Positions 26,925 through 35,299 of a DNA stretch of 64,000 bases are shown here, piece by piece. The position numbers and the translations under genes were made by a program. The DNA comes from Isoalcanivorax pacificus W11-5 (GTDB lineage: Bacteria > Pseudomonadota > Gammaproteobacteria > Pseudomonadales > Alcanivoracaceae), in contig NZ_CP004387.1 in NCBI RefSeq assembly GCF_000299335.2, positions 2,542,001 to 2,606,000 on the forward strand, written 5' to 3'. The stretch's first letter is position 1. Each line of letters opens with the position of its first letter. The notes beneath the pieces were generated by a model, which was not told the origin of the DNA, searched no databases, and saw only the letters and a list, made by a program, of their open reading frames with translations.

Positions 26925-27893
26925 ATGCCTGACCAAGATCGGATCTCGGCCCGCGCCGCCAGTACCGGTGCCAGTGCCAGTGCCGCTCACGACGGTACCT
27001 CCACGCTGTTTGTTGGTGACAACAATCTGGTACTGCGCGCCACCCGCTTCGGTGATCAGGATGCCCCTGTGGTGCTGCTACTGCATGGCGGCGGCCAGAC
27101 CCGCCACGCCTGGGCCGATACCGGCCGAGCGCTGGCCGCAGCCGGCTACTGTGCTATTGCTCTGGACGCCCGCGGCCACGGCAATAGCGACTGGTGCCCA
27201 CAGGGCGACTACAGCGCCCGCGCCCTGATCAGCGACCTTCGCGCCATACTCGAGTCACTGCCCTGCACCCCTTATATTGTCGGCGCTTCCATGGGGGGGC
27301 TGACCGCAATGCTGACGCTGGGAGAACACCCTGAACTGGCCTGTCGCGGGCTGGTGCTAGTGGATGTGGCACCGCGGCTGGAACGTGACGGGGTGCGGCG
27401 GATCATCGAGTTCATGCGGCGCCACCGGGACGGCTTCGATTCGCTGGAGCAGGTGCGGGACGCGGTCGCCGCCTATAACCCCGCACGCAAGGCACCACAG
27501 GATGCACAAGGCCTGCGCAAGAATCTGCGCGAGGACAGCAGTGGCCGTCTGCACTGGCACTGGGACCCGGCGTTTCTCGATCACGCTGTCATTCCCGAGG
27601 GCGATGAAGGCATGTTCGGTCAGGCCCGGCTGAACCGGGCGGCGCGCCGCCTGAGCCTGCCGGTACTGCTTATTCGCGGTTATCACAGCGATGTTCTCAG
27701 CGACCAGGGTGCCCGGGAGCTGATGGCGTTGATGCCGCAAGCGCACTACCTCGTACTTGAGCAGGCCGGACACATGGTGGCCGGCGATCGCAACAGCATT
27801 TTTACCTCTGCAGTCCAGCGCTTTCTTTACGACCTGGAAAGCAATAATGCGGCCCCTTTATCTTCCCCCAGCAAGCAGGGAGTCACCCTATGA
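26925..27893 (+). CDS. Alpha/beta-fold hydrolase
   Basis: The product is 322 residues. It has the fold's HGGGQTRHAW oxyanion loop, the nucleophile elbow GASMGG and a late His in LEQAGHMVAGD. These small hydrolases act on esters, epoxides or carbon-carbon bonds. Here it leads an operon with AlmA, an SDR and a PF10118 protein, in the position matching the esterase of the 7052-11404 operon, though the two hydrolases are of different subfamilies. The start ATG 26925 is weakly marked. Its stop overlaps the almA start (ATGA). Confidence 0.88.
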   Translation: MPDQDRISARAASTGASASAAHDGTSTLFVGDNNLVLRATRFGDQDAPVVLLLHGGGQTRHAWADTGRALAAAGYCAIALDARGHGNSDWCPQGDYSARALISDLRAILESLPCTPYIVGASMGGLTAMLTLGEHPELACRGLVLVDVAPRLERDGVRRIIEFMRRHRDGFDSLEQVRDAVAAYNPARKAPQDAQGLRKNLREDSSGRLHWHWDPAFLDHAVIPEGDEGMFGQARLNRAARRLSLPVLLIRGYHSDVLSDQGARELMALMPQAHYLVLEQAGHMVAGDRNSIFTSAVQRFLYDLESNNAAPLSSPSKQGVTL

Positions 27894-29392
27894 AACATCC
27901 TCACCTTGATGTGCTCATCATTGGCGCCGGCCTGTCCGGCATCGGCGCGGCCTGTCACCTGAGCCGCAAGTGCCCGGATCTGCACTACGGCATTGTTGAA
28001 CGTCGCAAACGCATGGGCGGCACCTGGGATCTGTTTCGCTATCCAGGCATCCGCTCGGACTCAGATATGTTTACCCTCGGCTACAATTTTCGCCCTTGGA
28101 CCGATACAAAAATGTTGGCCGACGGCCCGTCAATTCGTAACTACATTGAAGATACAGCCAACCAGTACCGGGTCAAAAAGCACATCCGGTTCGGCCTCAA
28201 GGTCATCTCGGAAGAATGGGACAGCAGCAAGAAACGCTGGACCATAACCGCGCTAAACGAGGAAAGCGGCGACGAGGAAACCTTTACCGCCGGATTCCTG
28301 TTCAACTGCACCGGCTATTACAACTATGACGCCGGCTACACCCCGAAAATACCGGGTATCGGCCGCTTTGGCGGCGAGGTGATTCATCCGCAACACTGGC
28401 CGGAAAATTACGACTATAGTGGTAAGCGTGTTGTGGTGATCGGCAGTGGCGCCACCGCCGTGACGCTGGTACCAGCGATGGCCGACAAGGCAGCCCATGT
28501 CACCATGCTGCAGCGGTCACCGACTTATGTAGCAACTGTGCCGGAACAGGATCTGATTTCACACAATCTGCGCCGATTCCTGCCGGAGATGGCAGTATAC
28601 CGGATGGCCCGAGCCCGCAACATCCTGCTTCAGCGGACCGTTTTCAAATTGTCTATCAGCAAACCAAAAGCGATTCGCCGACTGCTGCTGGCCGCCGCGC
28701 GCAAGCAGCTTGGGCCGGATTTCGACATGACGCATTTCGAGCCGCACTACAATCCGTGGGAAGAGCGCATGTGTGCGGTGCCAAAGGGCGATCTGTTCAA
28801 GGTGCTGCGCGAAGGCAAAGCCTCGGTGGTCACCGACCAGATCGACACGGTAACCAAAACCGGCATCAAGCTGAAATCCGGCGAGCTGCTACCCGCCGAC
28901 GTCATTATCACCGCCACCGGACTCGACCTGCAGATGTTCGGAGGTGCCGCGCTGCGTGTCGACGGCAAGGATATCAGCATCCCCGACACCATGCTGTACA
29001 AGGGGCTGATGCTTGAAAACGTGCCGAATATGGCGCTGGTTTTCGGCTATACCAATTCGTCCTGGACACTCAAGGCCGATATTGCCTGCGAGTTTGTCTG
29101 TCGCCTGCTCAAGTATATGAAGAGCATCGGTGCTGACAAGGTGACGCCGGTGGACGATGAGCACTGCGGGACCGACCTGAACTTCCTGAACCTGCGCTCG
29201 GGTTACATCCAGCGTGCCAATGACCGCCTGCCGCGCCAGGGCAGCAAGCTGCCATGGCAGAACCTGAACGACTACCTGCGCGACCTGCCAGCACTGCGCT
29301 ACGGCAACCTTGACGATGGCAAGCTGCATTTTGAAGGGGTCAACCTGCATGCATCCAAACGCGGGCTGGTGCAGCAACTTCTTGGCAGCTGA
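27890..29392 (+). CDS. almA: AlmA-type flavin-binding monooxygenase (long-chain alkane oxidation)
   Basis: The product is 500 residues with two Rossmann motifs (LIIGAGLSGIGAACHL and VVIGSGATAVTLVP). The segment GGTWDLFRYPGIRSDSDMFT and CTGYYNYDAGY match the AlmA group as I know it from Acinetobacter and Alcanivorax, which is needed for growth on very long alkanes. The BVMO fingerprint is altered: FGGEVIHPQHWP (residues 160-171) has Pro where the BVMO at 9800 has Thr. The enzyme needs FAD and NADPH. Whether it hydroxylates alkanes directly or acts on ketones is open. It is co-transcribed with the hydrolase upstream and an SDR downstream. Confidence 0.88.
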   Translation: MKHPHLDVLIIGAGLSGIGAACHLSRKCPDLHYGIVERRKRMGGTWDLFRYPGIRSDSDMFTLGYNFRPWTDTKMLADGPSIRNYIEDTANQYRVKKHIRFGLKVISEEWDSSKKRWTITALNEESGDEETFTAGFLFNCTGYYNYDAGYTPKIPGIGRFGGEVIHPQHWPENYDYSGKRVVVIGSGATAVTLVPAMADKAAHVTMLQRSPTYVATVPEQDLISHNLRRFLPEMAVYRMARARNILLQRTVFKLSISKPKAIRRLLLAAARKQLGPDFDMTHFEPHYNPWEERMCAVPKGDLFKVLREGKASVVTDQIDTVTKTGIKLKSGELLPADVIITATGLDLQMFGGAALRVDGKDISIPDTMLYKGLMLENVPNMALVFGYTNSSWTLKADIACEFVCRLLKYMKSIGADKVTPVDDEHCGTDLNFLNLRSGYIQRANDRLPRQGSKLPWQNLNDYLRDLPALRYGNLDDGKLHFEGVNLHASKRGLVQQLLGS

Positions 29393-29426
29393 GCTGCGCT
29401 GAAAAAACACGAAGAGGAACCGCACT

Positions 29427-30287
29427 ATGAAAACTTTCTCCGGCAAAGTCGCCGCCATTACTGGCGCCGGTTCGGGAATCGGTCAGGCCACTGCTATTGC
29501 TCTGGCAAGGGAAGGCTGTCATCTGGCCCTTTCCGACATCAGTGAGCAAAGTCTGGAAGGGACCGTCGAGAGATTGGCCGGCTATCCGGTCAGAATCAGC
29601 ACCCATCTGGTCGACGTGAGTGATCGTGATGCTGTCTATCGCTATGCGGACGACACGGTGTCCGAGCATGGCAAGGTCAATATCATCATGAACAATGCCG
29701 GTGTCGGTCTCGGCGAAACTGTCGAAAACATGAGTTACGACAATTTTGAATGGCTCATGAATATCAACTTCTGGGGCGTGGTGTACGGCACCAAGGCATT
29801 CCTGCCGCACCTGAAACGCTCCCGCGACGGCCATATCATCAATATTTCCAGCGTCTTCGGCATCATCGGCGTGCCGACCCAGTCGGCGTACAACGCGGCC
29901 AAGTTTGCCGTGCGCGGCTTTACCGAGTCGCTGCGCGAGGAGCTGGACATTGAGCAATGCGGCGTCAGCGCCACCTCGGTGCATCCGGGCGGCGTCAAAA
30001 CCAATATCGCCCGCAACAGCCGCATGGGTGACATGGGGGACTTCGGCATGGGCGACAAAGAAGATATCGCCGCAATGTTTGAGAAAATCGCCATGACCAC
30101 ACCGGAATCTGCCGCCAGAACCATTCTCGCCGGCGTGCGCAAGAATCAGCGCCGGGTGCTGGTGGGTGCGGATGCGGTAATGCTCGACACTGCCCAGCGC
30201 CTGATGCCGACTGGCTATCAACGCCTGTTGGAGGCACTGTTCAGAATGAATCAGGGCAAGAAAAAGACATCGCAGGGCATCGCCTGA
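29427..30287 (+). CDS. Short-chain dehydrogenase/reductase (SDR), paralogue 2
   Basis: The product is 286 residues. It has the cofactor motif TGAGSGIGQA, MNNAGVGLGE and the catalytic YNAAK with the upstream Ser in NISSVFG. Asp in ALSDISE favours NAD. It resembles the SDR at 7993, which is also followed or preceded by a PF10118 gene and a flavoprotein. Likely substrates are the alcohols made by AlmA or after ester cleavage. ATG 29427 has GAGGAAC upstream. Confidence 0.9.
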   Translation: MKTFSGKVAAITGAGSGIGQATAIALAREGCHLALSDISEQSLEGTVERLAGYPVRISTHLVDVSDRDAVYRYADDTVSEHGKVNIIMNNAGVGLGETVENMSYDNFEWLMNINFWGVVYGTKAFLPHLKRSRDGHIINISSVFGIIGVPTQSAYNAAKFAVRGFTESLREELDIEQCGVSATSVHPGGVKTNIARNSRMGDMGDFGMGDKEDIAAMFEKIAMTTPESAARTILAGVRKNQRRVLVGADAVMLDTAQRLMPTGYQRLLEALFRMNQGKKKTSQGIA

Positions 30288-30315
30288 ACTTCATCATCCG
30301 ACAACCGGAGGTCTT

Positions 30316-31200
30316 ATGAAAAAATCCAGCACTGTGACCGCGATCAGAAAGCTGACTGGCGCCATGGTCGGCATTCCACCACGCCATATCGATTTCCGCT
30401 TTCCGGAATCGATGCCGAAGTATTTTTACGGTGGTAACGCTACCGCCACCACCTTCTTTGCCATGCTGTCCGGCTTCTTTCCGCCCGGCGAGCGCTACTT
30501 CATGGAGTCTGTTCGACAGTTCCGAGACCGCGTCACAGACGACAACCTGCGCGCAGCGATATCCGGGTTCATGGGTCAGGAGGCGATTCACGGACGTGAG
30601 CATGACCGCCTGAATGAGCTGCTCGCGGAACGGGGTTTTGACATGAAGGCGCCAGACAGATTTGTCAGAATCGGCCTTGCCATTCTCGAAAAACTGCCTG
30701 CAAGTACGCGTCTGGCAGCCACCACCTTCATGGAGCACTTTACCGCGCTTCTGGCCGAGCAGTTACTCGAAGACAAACAGTTTCGTCAGCAGGCGGATCC
30801 GGAAATGATCAAGATCTGGCAATGGCATGCGCTGGAAGAGCTGGAGCACAAGGCTGTCGCCTATGACGTTTACGAGCTTGTCGGCAATACCCGTACCGAG
30901 CGCGTGGCTGCCGCGTTGGCCTCCATGCTGGTGCTGTTACCGATGCTCGGCATCACCTGGAGCTGGATGCTGGCCCAGGACCGCCAACTGGGCAACGTGC
31001 CTGACAACATCAAGGGCCTCAGTATCCTGTTCGGCCGCGGCGGCTTTGTTTCCCGCATTTTGCCGCGCCTTCCAGAATTTATGGGCGCATGTTTCCACCC
31101 TGATAATCACGATACCAAGGCACTTGAAAGCCGTTGGCGTGATAAGCTATTCGCGGAGGGTGGTGATCTATACCATGAGTACCGCAACAACGTAGCCTAA
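30316..31200 (+). CDS. PF10118-type predicted metal-dependent hydrolase, paralogue 2
   Basis: The product is 294 residues. The family residues are in MGQEAIHGREHDRLNE, MEHFTALLAEQ and WHALEELEHKAVAYDVY, then a hydrophobic helix (ASMLVLLPMLGITWSWML) and FHPDNHD. It is the last gene of the AlmA operon, with GGAGG before ATG 30316. Its counterpart is first in the 7052 operon and first in the minus-strand operon at 39735. No reaction is known for the family as far as I can say. The conserved His/Glu set suggests a bound metal. Confidence 0.85.
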   Translation: MKKSSTVTAIRKLTGAMVGIPPRHIDFRFPESMPKYFYGGNATATTFFAMLSGFFPPGERYFMESVRQFRDRVTDDNLRAAISGFMGQEAIHGREHDRLNELLAERGFDMKAPDRFVRIGLAILEKLPASTRLAATTFMEHFTALLAEQLLEDKQFRQQADPEMIKIWQWHALEELEHKAVAYDVYELVGNTRTERVAAALASMLVLLPMLGITWSWMLAQDRQLGNVPDNIKGLSILFGRGGFVSRILPRLPEFMGACFHPDNHDTKALESRWRDKLFAEGGDLYHEYRNNVA

Positions 31201-31212
31201 CCATCGGCGTTT

Positions 31213-31245
31213 CGGTGACCGTCAATGCGAAAATGGCGGTCACCG
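31213..31245. terminator. Hairpin between convergent operons
   Basis: CGGTGACCG and CGGTCACCG form a nine-base perfect stem with a 15-base loop, 12 bases after the PF10118 stop. There is no U-run, so termination is probable rather than certain. The remaining sequence to 31386 shows nothing else. Confidence 0.5.
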
Positions 31246-31386
31246 ACTGCGTATTCTATTGTTCCGAGTCTGATCCCGCCATCCTGTCCGCAACGGCATG
31301 AGTCTTGCTTATGGAGAGGAAGATATTCTGTGAGACCACCATCAATGGAGAAATTCCTGGAAGTTGGCACGTGATAATGTCAGCTA

Positions 31387-32994
31387 TCATGCCCGCCCCT
31401 GCTCCTCGAGGATAAAACGTGCCGCCTGCTCTCCGATCATCATGCAGGATGCGTTGGTATTACCACTGATAATAAGAGGCATGATCGATGCGTCCGCAAC
31501 CCGCAAACCACGTACACCATTGACACGCAGACGCGTATCCACTACCGCTTGATTGTCATTGCCCATGCGGCAAGTTCCCACTGGATGATAAATAGTTTCA
31601 GCTCGGGCGCGAATATCCTTCTCAATATCCGCGTCGCTGACGATGCTCACGTCAGGCTGATCATCGCCACCAAAGGCCGGAGAAAATGCCTCGCTGTGGA
31701 ACACTTTTCTAGCCAGCTTGACCCCTTCGCGCAACACTGCCATGTCATCCGGATGAGAGAGATAGTTAGGATCAATCAGGGGCGCGGCCAACGGATCCTT
31801 ACTGGCCAGGCGAATGCGACCTCGACTCTTCGGGCGCAACTGACAAACATGAATGGTGCAACCAAATCCCGGCGTCAGCTCGCGACCATGATCACGCAAA
31901 AATGCCGGCAGAAAATGCAGCTGCACATCCGGTCGCGACGGCTCACTGAGCACGCTGACAAAAGCTCCCGCTTCAGCAGCATTACTGGCGAGAAAGCCGC
32001 GACGGTGACGGAAATAGTCGTAGAACGCCCGGATCAGCCGTGGCACGAAAAACGGCGACATGCCGATGGCCTGCCGACTCCGATCCTTGACCATGATCGT
32101 CATGTCCAGATGATCCTGAAGATTGCCACCCACTTCCGGAGCGTGGTGCTGGCAGGCAATGCCGACCTCGGCCAGATGCTCTCGATCACCCACCCCGGAC
32201 AGCATCAGAAGTTGTGGCGAATTGATTGCTCCGCCGGCCAGTATCACTTCGGCACTTGCTTCGATGGTTGAAATCTTCCCGGCGCTGTCACAAACCTCAA
32301 CTCCGGTTGCCCTGCCGCTATCAATCAGCACTCGGGTAACCAGTGTGTCGGTCAGAATATGCAGGTTTTCGCGCGCTCTTGCCGGGTCCAGAAAGGCCCG
32401 CGCAGCACTCCAGCGCCGACCGTCCTTCTGCGTCACCTGGAAAAGCCCGAAACCGGCCTGCTCGGGACCGTTGAAATCGTCGTTGCGGGGATAGCCAAGC
32501 TCTTCGCCCGCCTTGACAAACAACGGCGTGAGCGGGTTGATATCGCGGACCCGGGTAACATTCAACGGGCCACCAACGCCATGCCAACTATCCGCAGGAT
32601 AATGCTCATTGTTCTCGTGCGCATTGAAGATCGGTCGAACGCTTTCCCAGTCCCAGCCAGATGCCCCTTCGGCAGCCCAGTCGTCATAATCCTGATGCTG
32701 GCCACGGATGTAGACCATGGCATTGATCGAGCTGCTGCCCCCCAGAGTCTTGCCACGCGGCCAGTAGAGCTTTCTGTTGCCGAGATGCTTCTGCTCCGAG
32801 GTATAGTAACCCCAGTTGCGCTTGCCTTCCTTGATCAGGCCGATTACTCCGAAAGGCACGTTAACGAAACCACTGTTGTCATGGGGGCCTGCCTCGATCA
32901 GGCAGACACGATAGCGGCCACCCTCGCTGAGCCGATTAGCGAGCACACAGCCCGCAGAACCGGCACCGACAATGATGAAATCATACTTGCTCAT
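31387..32994 (-). CDS. GMC-family FAD alcohol dehydrogenase (AlkJ/choline dehydrogenase-like)
   Basis: The product is 535 residues. The FAD motif is FIIVGAGSAGCVLANRLSE, the GMC signature 1 is PRGKTLGGSSSINAMVYIRG, and signature 2 is GAINSPQLLMLSGVG. The active-site His region is YHPVGTCRMG, with NTNASCMMIGEQAA near the end. AlkJ-type members oxidise alkanols to aldehydes and feed the respiratory chain. It is the last gene of the minus-strand operon and overlaps the preceding dehydrogenase by 14 bases. ATG 32994 is preferred, with GGAGGCAG upstream. Confidence 0.92.
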   Translation of the reverse strand: MSKYDFIIVGAGSAGCVLANRLSEGGRYRVCLIEAGPHDNSGFVNVPFGVIGLIKEGKRNWGYYTSEQKHLGNRKLYWPRGKTLGGSSSINAMVYIRGQHQDYDDWAAEGASGWDWESVRPIFNAHENNEHYPADSWHGVGGPLNVTRVRDINPLTPLFVKAGEELGYPRNDDFNGPEQAGFGLFQVTQKDGRRWSAARAFLDPARARENLHILTDTLVTRVLIDSGRATGVEVCDSAGKISTIEASAEVILAGGAINSPQLLMLSGVGDREHLAEVGIACQHHAPEVGGNLQDHLDMTIMVKDRSRQAIGMSPFFVPRLIRAFYDYFRHRRGFLASNAAEAGAFVSVLSEPSRPDVQLHFLPAFLRDHGRELTPGFGCTIHVCQLRPKSRGRIRLASKDPLAAPLIDPNYLSHPDDMAVLREGVKLARKVFHSEAFSPAFGGDDQPDVSIVSDADIEKDIRARAETIYHPVGTCRMGNDNQAVVDTRLRVNGVRGLRVADASIMPLIISGNTNASCMMIGEQAARFILEEQGRA

Positions 32995-34096
32995 CAACAG
33001 CTGCCTCCGCTTCGATAAAACGACTGACGTGATAGTCGCGGCTGCCGTGGCTCAATGAACAATGGGTGATCAGGCGAAAGTAATGACCGATATTCAGCTC
33101 TTCGGTGACACCAACACCACCGTGAATCTGGATGCCCTGCTGGGCAATCCGCACCGCCTGGCTGGCGTAATAGGCTTTTGCTGCGGACGTGGCGCGCGCA
33201 CGCTCGGACACCGTTTCACTTTCTGCTTTCACCAGTACCATCAGCAGCATTGACTCAAGCTGCTGAAGATCGATAAACATATCGACAAGGTAATGCTGGA
33301 TTACCTGAAAACTGCCGATGGCTTTGCCGAACTGCTTGCGTGTGCGGGCGTACTCCAGCGTGTGCTGGAAAACCTGACTGGCGGCACCGTACATGCGCGC
33401 GCAATCCAGCGCACACAGATAGTCGAACCAGCCGCTGACAGCTTGCCTTGCCACCTCACCACGACAGAGGATCATGGCATCGCTGACCTCCAGATCATCC
33501 AGAGTCAGACTGGCTGCCCGACCGCCGTCAAGCAGGCGGTAACGCTCTATCTGGCATTGCTCAACCGGCAGCGCCAGAATCAGCAACTCATCACCATTCA
33601 TGGCCGACACCAGCACCGTCTCTGCGCAGCCGCCATCCGGCACCACATGCTTCTGTCCGGACAGGCGATCGCCGTTCAGCCGCAACGAAGGTCTGGTCAC
33701 CTGATAACCGGCGTGCCGGTCATAAAGCCCGCAGGCCACACGAGCCTGCCCGGCAATGACGTCCTCCAGTATCGCAAGCGACTCGGGTGTATTGATGTAT
33801 TCGAGCAGTTTGCCGGGTGACACGACGAGATCTACGAAAGGATCGAGACACAGAGCCGCTCCGGCTTCGCGTACGATGGCCGCAACATCCACCAAGTTGC
33901 CGCCATAACCGCCGCAGGATTCCGGAAATGGCAATCCGAACCAGCCAAGCTCCAGCATCGCTTGCCAGCGCGCAGCATGCAGATGATCCGCTTCCTGTAG
34001 CTGCGACCGATAGACATCGAACGAGTAGTTGTCTTTCAGGTAACGACGCGCCGTATCGGCGATTATTGTCGTGTTTTCAGAGAGCTTGAAATCCAT
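32981..34096 (-). CDS. Acyl-CoA dehydrogenase family protein, small-subunit-like
   Basis: The product is 371 residues. The ACAD fold is recognisable by LGWFGLPFPESCGGYGG at the N-terminus, the middle beta domain, and the C-terminal ARTRKQFGKAIGSFQVIQH and IQIHGGVGVTEELN. It forms a pair with the next gene upstream in the operon, 8 bases apart. Paired divergent ACADs of this kind often form heteromers (pimeloyl-CoA or steroid side-chain dehydrogenases) in which only one subunit holds the complete FAD site. That is inference here. The reaction is alpha,beta-desaturation of an acyl-CoA. Confidence 0.88.
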   Translation of the reverse strand: MDFKLSENTTIIADTARRYLKDNYSFDVYRSQLQEADHLHAARWQAMLELGWFGLPFPESCGGYGGNLVDVAAIVREAGAALCLDPFVDLVVSPGKLLEYINTPESLAILEDVIAGQARVACGLYDRHAGYQVTRPSLRLNGDRLSGQKHVVPDGGCAETVLVSAMNGDELLILALPVEQCQIERYRLLDGGRAASLTLDDLEVSDAMILCRGEVARQAVSGWFDYLCALDCARMYGAASQVFQHTLEYARTRKQFGKAIGSFQVIQHYLVDMFIDLQQLESMLLMVLVKAESETVSERARATSAAKAYYASQAVRIAQQGIQIHGGVGVTEELNIGHYFRLITHCSLSHGSRDYHVSRFIEAEAAVDEQV

Positions 34097-34104
34097 GGCT
34101 TATC

Positions 34105-35265
34105 TCACAATCCAAGCAGCATTTTTGCCAATACGTTCTTCTGAATTTCATTGGAGCCACCGTATATCGTGCAGGCTCGTAGAAAGTTGTAACGGCGACT
34201 GGCGCGATTGAATACCTCATTGCCAATCGGCTCTTCATTATCCCAGGGCAAGGACATCAGCTCGCCGAGCTCGACCATGGCCTGTGAAACACTTTGCTGG
34301 AGCTCGGTACCCTTGATCTTTAACCCGGAAGACTCCGGCCCAAAAGGCTTTCCTTCGTCGGTCGCTGCCACGGTGCGGAAGTTGGTGTACTCAAGTGCCA
34401 TCAGATCAATTTCAAGCGCGGCGACACGACGTGCTGCCTGATGCTTGTCATAGTTGTCCGGCATGGCTGCCAGGGCCGCCTTGAGGCGATTGATCTCATT
34501 TTGAGTGTCCGCCACCCCCGCAATGGTCGTTCGCTCATGCGTCAGCAGGAACTTTGCTATGGTCCAGCCCATACCCTCGGTGCCGACCAGGTTCTCGACC
34601 GGCACCTTGACATCAGTGAAGTAGACTTCGTTGAGATGATGATGGCCATCAATCGAGTAAATAGGGCGCACTTCGATGCCCGACGTTTTCATGTCAATCA
34701 GTAGGAAGGAAATACCCTGCTGCTGCTTGACCGTGCTGTCGGTACGCACCAGACAGAACATCATGTCTGCCCAATGTGCCTGGGTAGTCCAGATTTTCTG
34801 GCCATTGACCAGATAGTGATCATCATGGCGCTCGGCACGGGTCTTCAAGGATGCCAGATCAGAACCGGCATTGGGCTCGGAGTACCCCTGACACCAGAGC
34901 ATTTCACCGCTGCGGATGCCGGGCAACCAGCGATCCTTTTGCTCCGCCGAGCCGAAGGTATAAAGCACCGGGCCTACCATGGCGACCCCGAACGGGCTGG
35001 TCGGTGGAGCACCAGCCGATGCGCGCTCAAGATCAAAAATATATCGCTGCGTCGCGGTCCAGCCGGGGCCTCCATACTGCTCCGGCCAGGTCACTGTCAG
35101 CCAGCCCTGCTTTCCGAGCAGGCGCTCCCAGCGCTGTTGCATCTCCTTGCCCGGCATTGCGCCGCGGGCGGTGCAACGGCGCAGATCGTCCGGCACATTC
35201 GCTTTCATCCACTGGCGTATAGTTTCCCGAAACGCCAATTCTTCGTCACTGAATTCCAGGTTCAC
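34105..35265 (-). CDS. Acyl-CoA dehydrogenase family protein, large-subunit-like
   Basis: The product is 386 residues. It has the ACAD motifs WCQGYSEPNAGSDLASLKT and GQKIWTTQAHWAD (flavin and substrate contact), and a C-terminal YGGSNEIQKNVLAKMLLG. It resembles the large-subunit class that pairs with a smaller ACAD. The start is GTG 35265 with GGAGAAGAG upstream. The gene sits between the CoA ligase and the second ACAD, so the operon can activate an acid to its CoA ester and desaturate it. Chain length or ring preference cannot be read from sequence. Confidence 0.9.
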   Translation of the reverse strand: MNLEFSDEELAFRETIRQWMKANVPDDLRRCTARGAMPGKEMQQRWERLLGKQGWLTVTWPEQYGGPGWTATQRYIFDLERASAGAPPTSPFGVAMVGPVLYTFGSAEQKDRWLPGIRSGEMLWCQGYSEPNAGSDLASLKTRAERHDDHYLVNGQKIWTTQAHWADMMFCLVRTDSTVKQQQGISFLLIDMKTSGIEVRPIYSIDGHHHLNEVYFTDVKVPVENLVGTEGMGWTIAKFLLTHERTTIAGVADTQNEINRLKAALAAMPDNYDKHQAARRVAALEIDLMALEYTNFRTVAATDEGKPFGPESSGLKIKGTELQQSVSQAMVELGELMSLPWDNEEPIGNEVFNRASRRYNFLRACTIYGGSNEIQKNVLAKMLLGL

Positions 35266-35299
35266 ACTCTTCTCCGAGATGTCTGCAGCAGAACAACAA

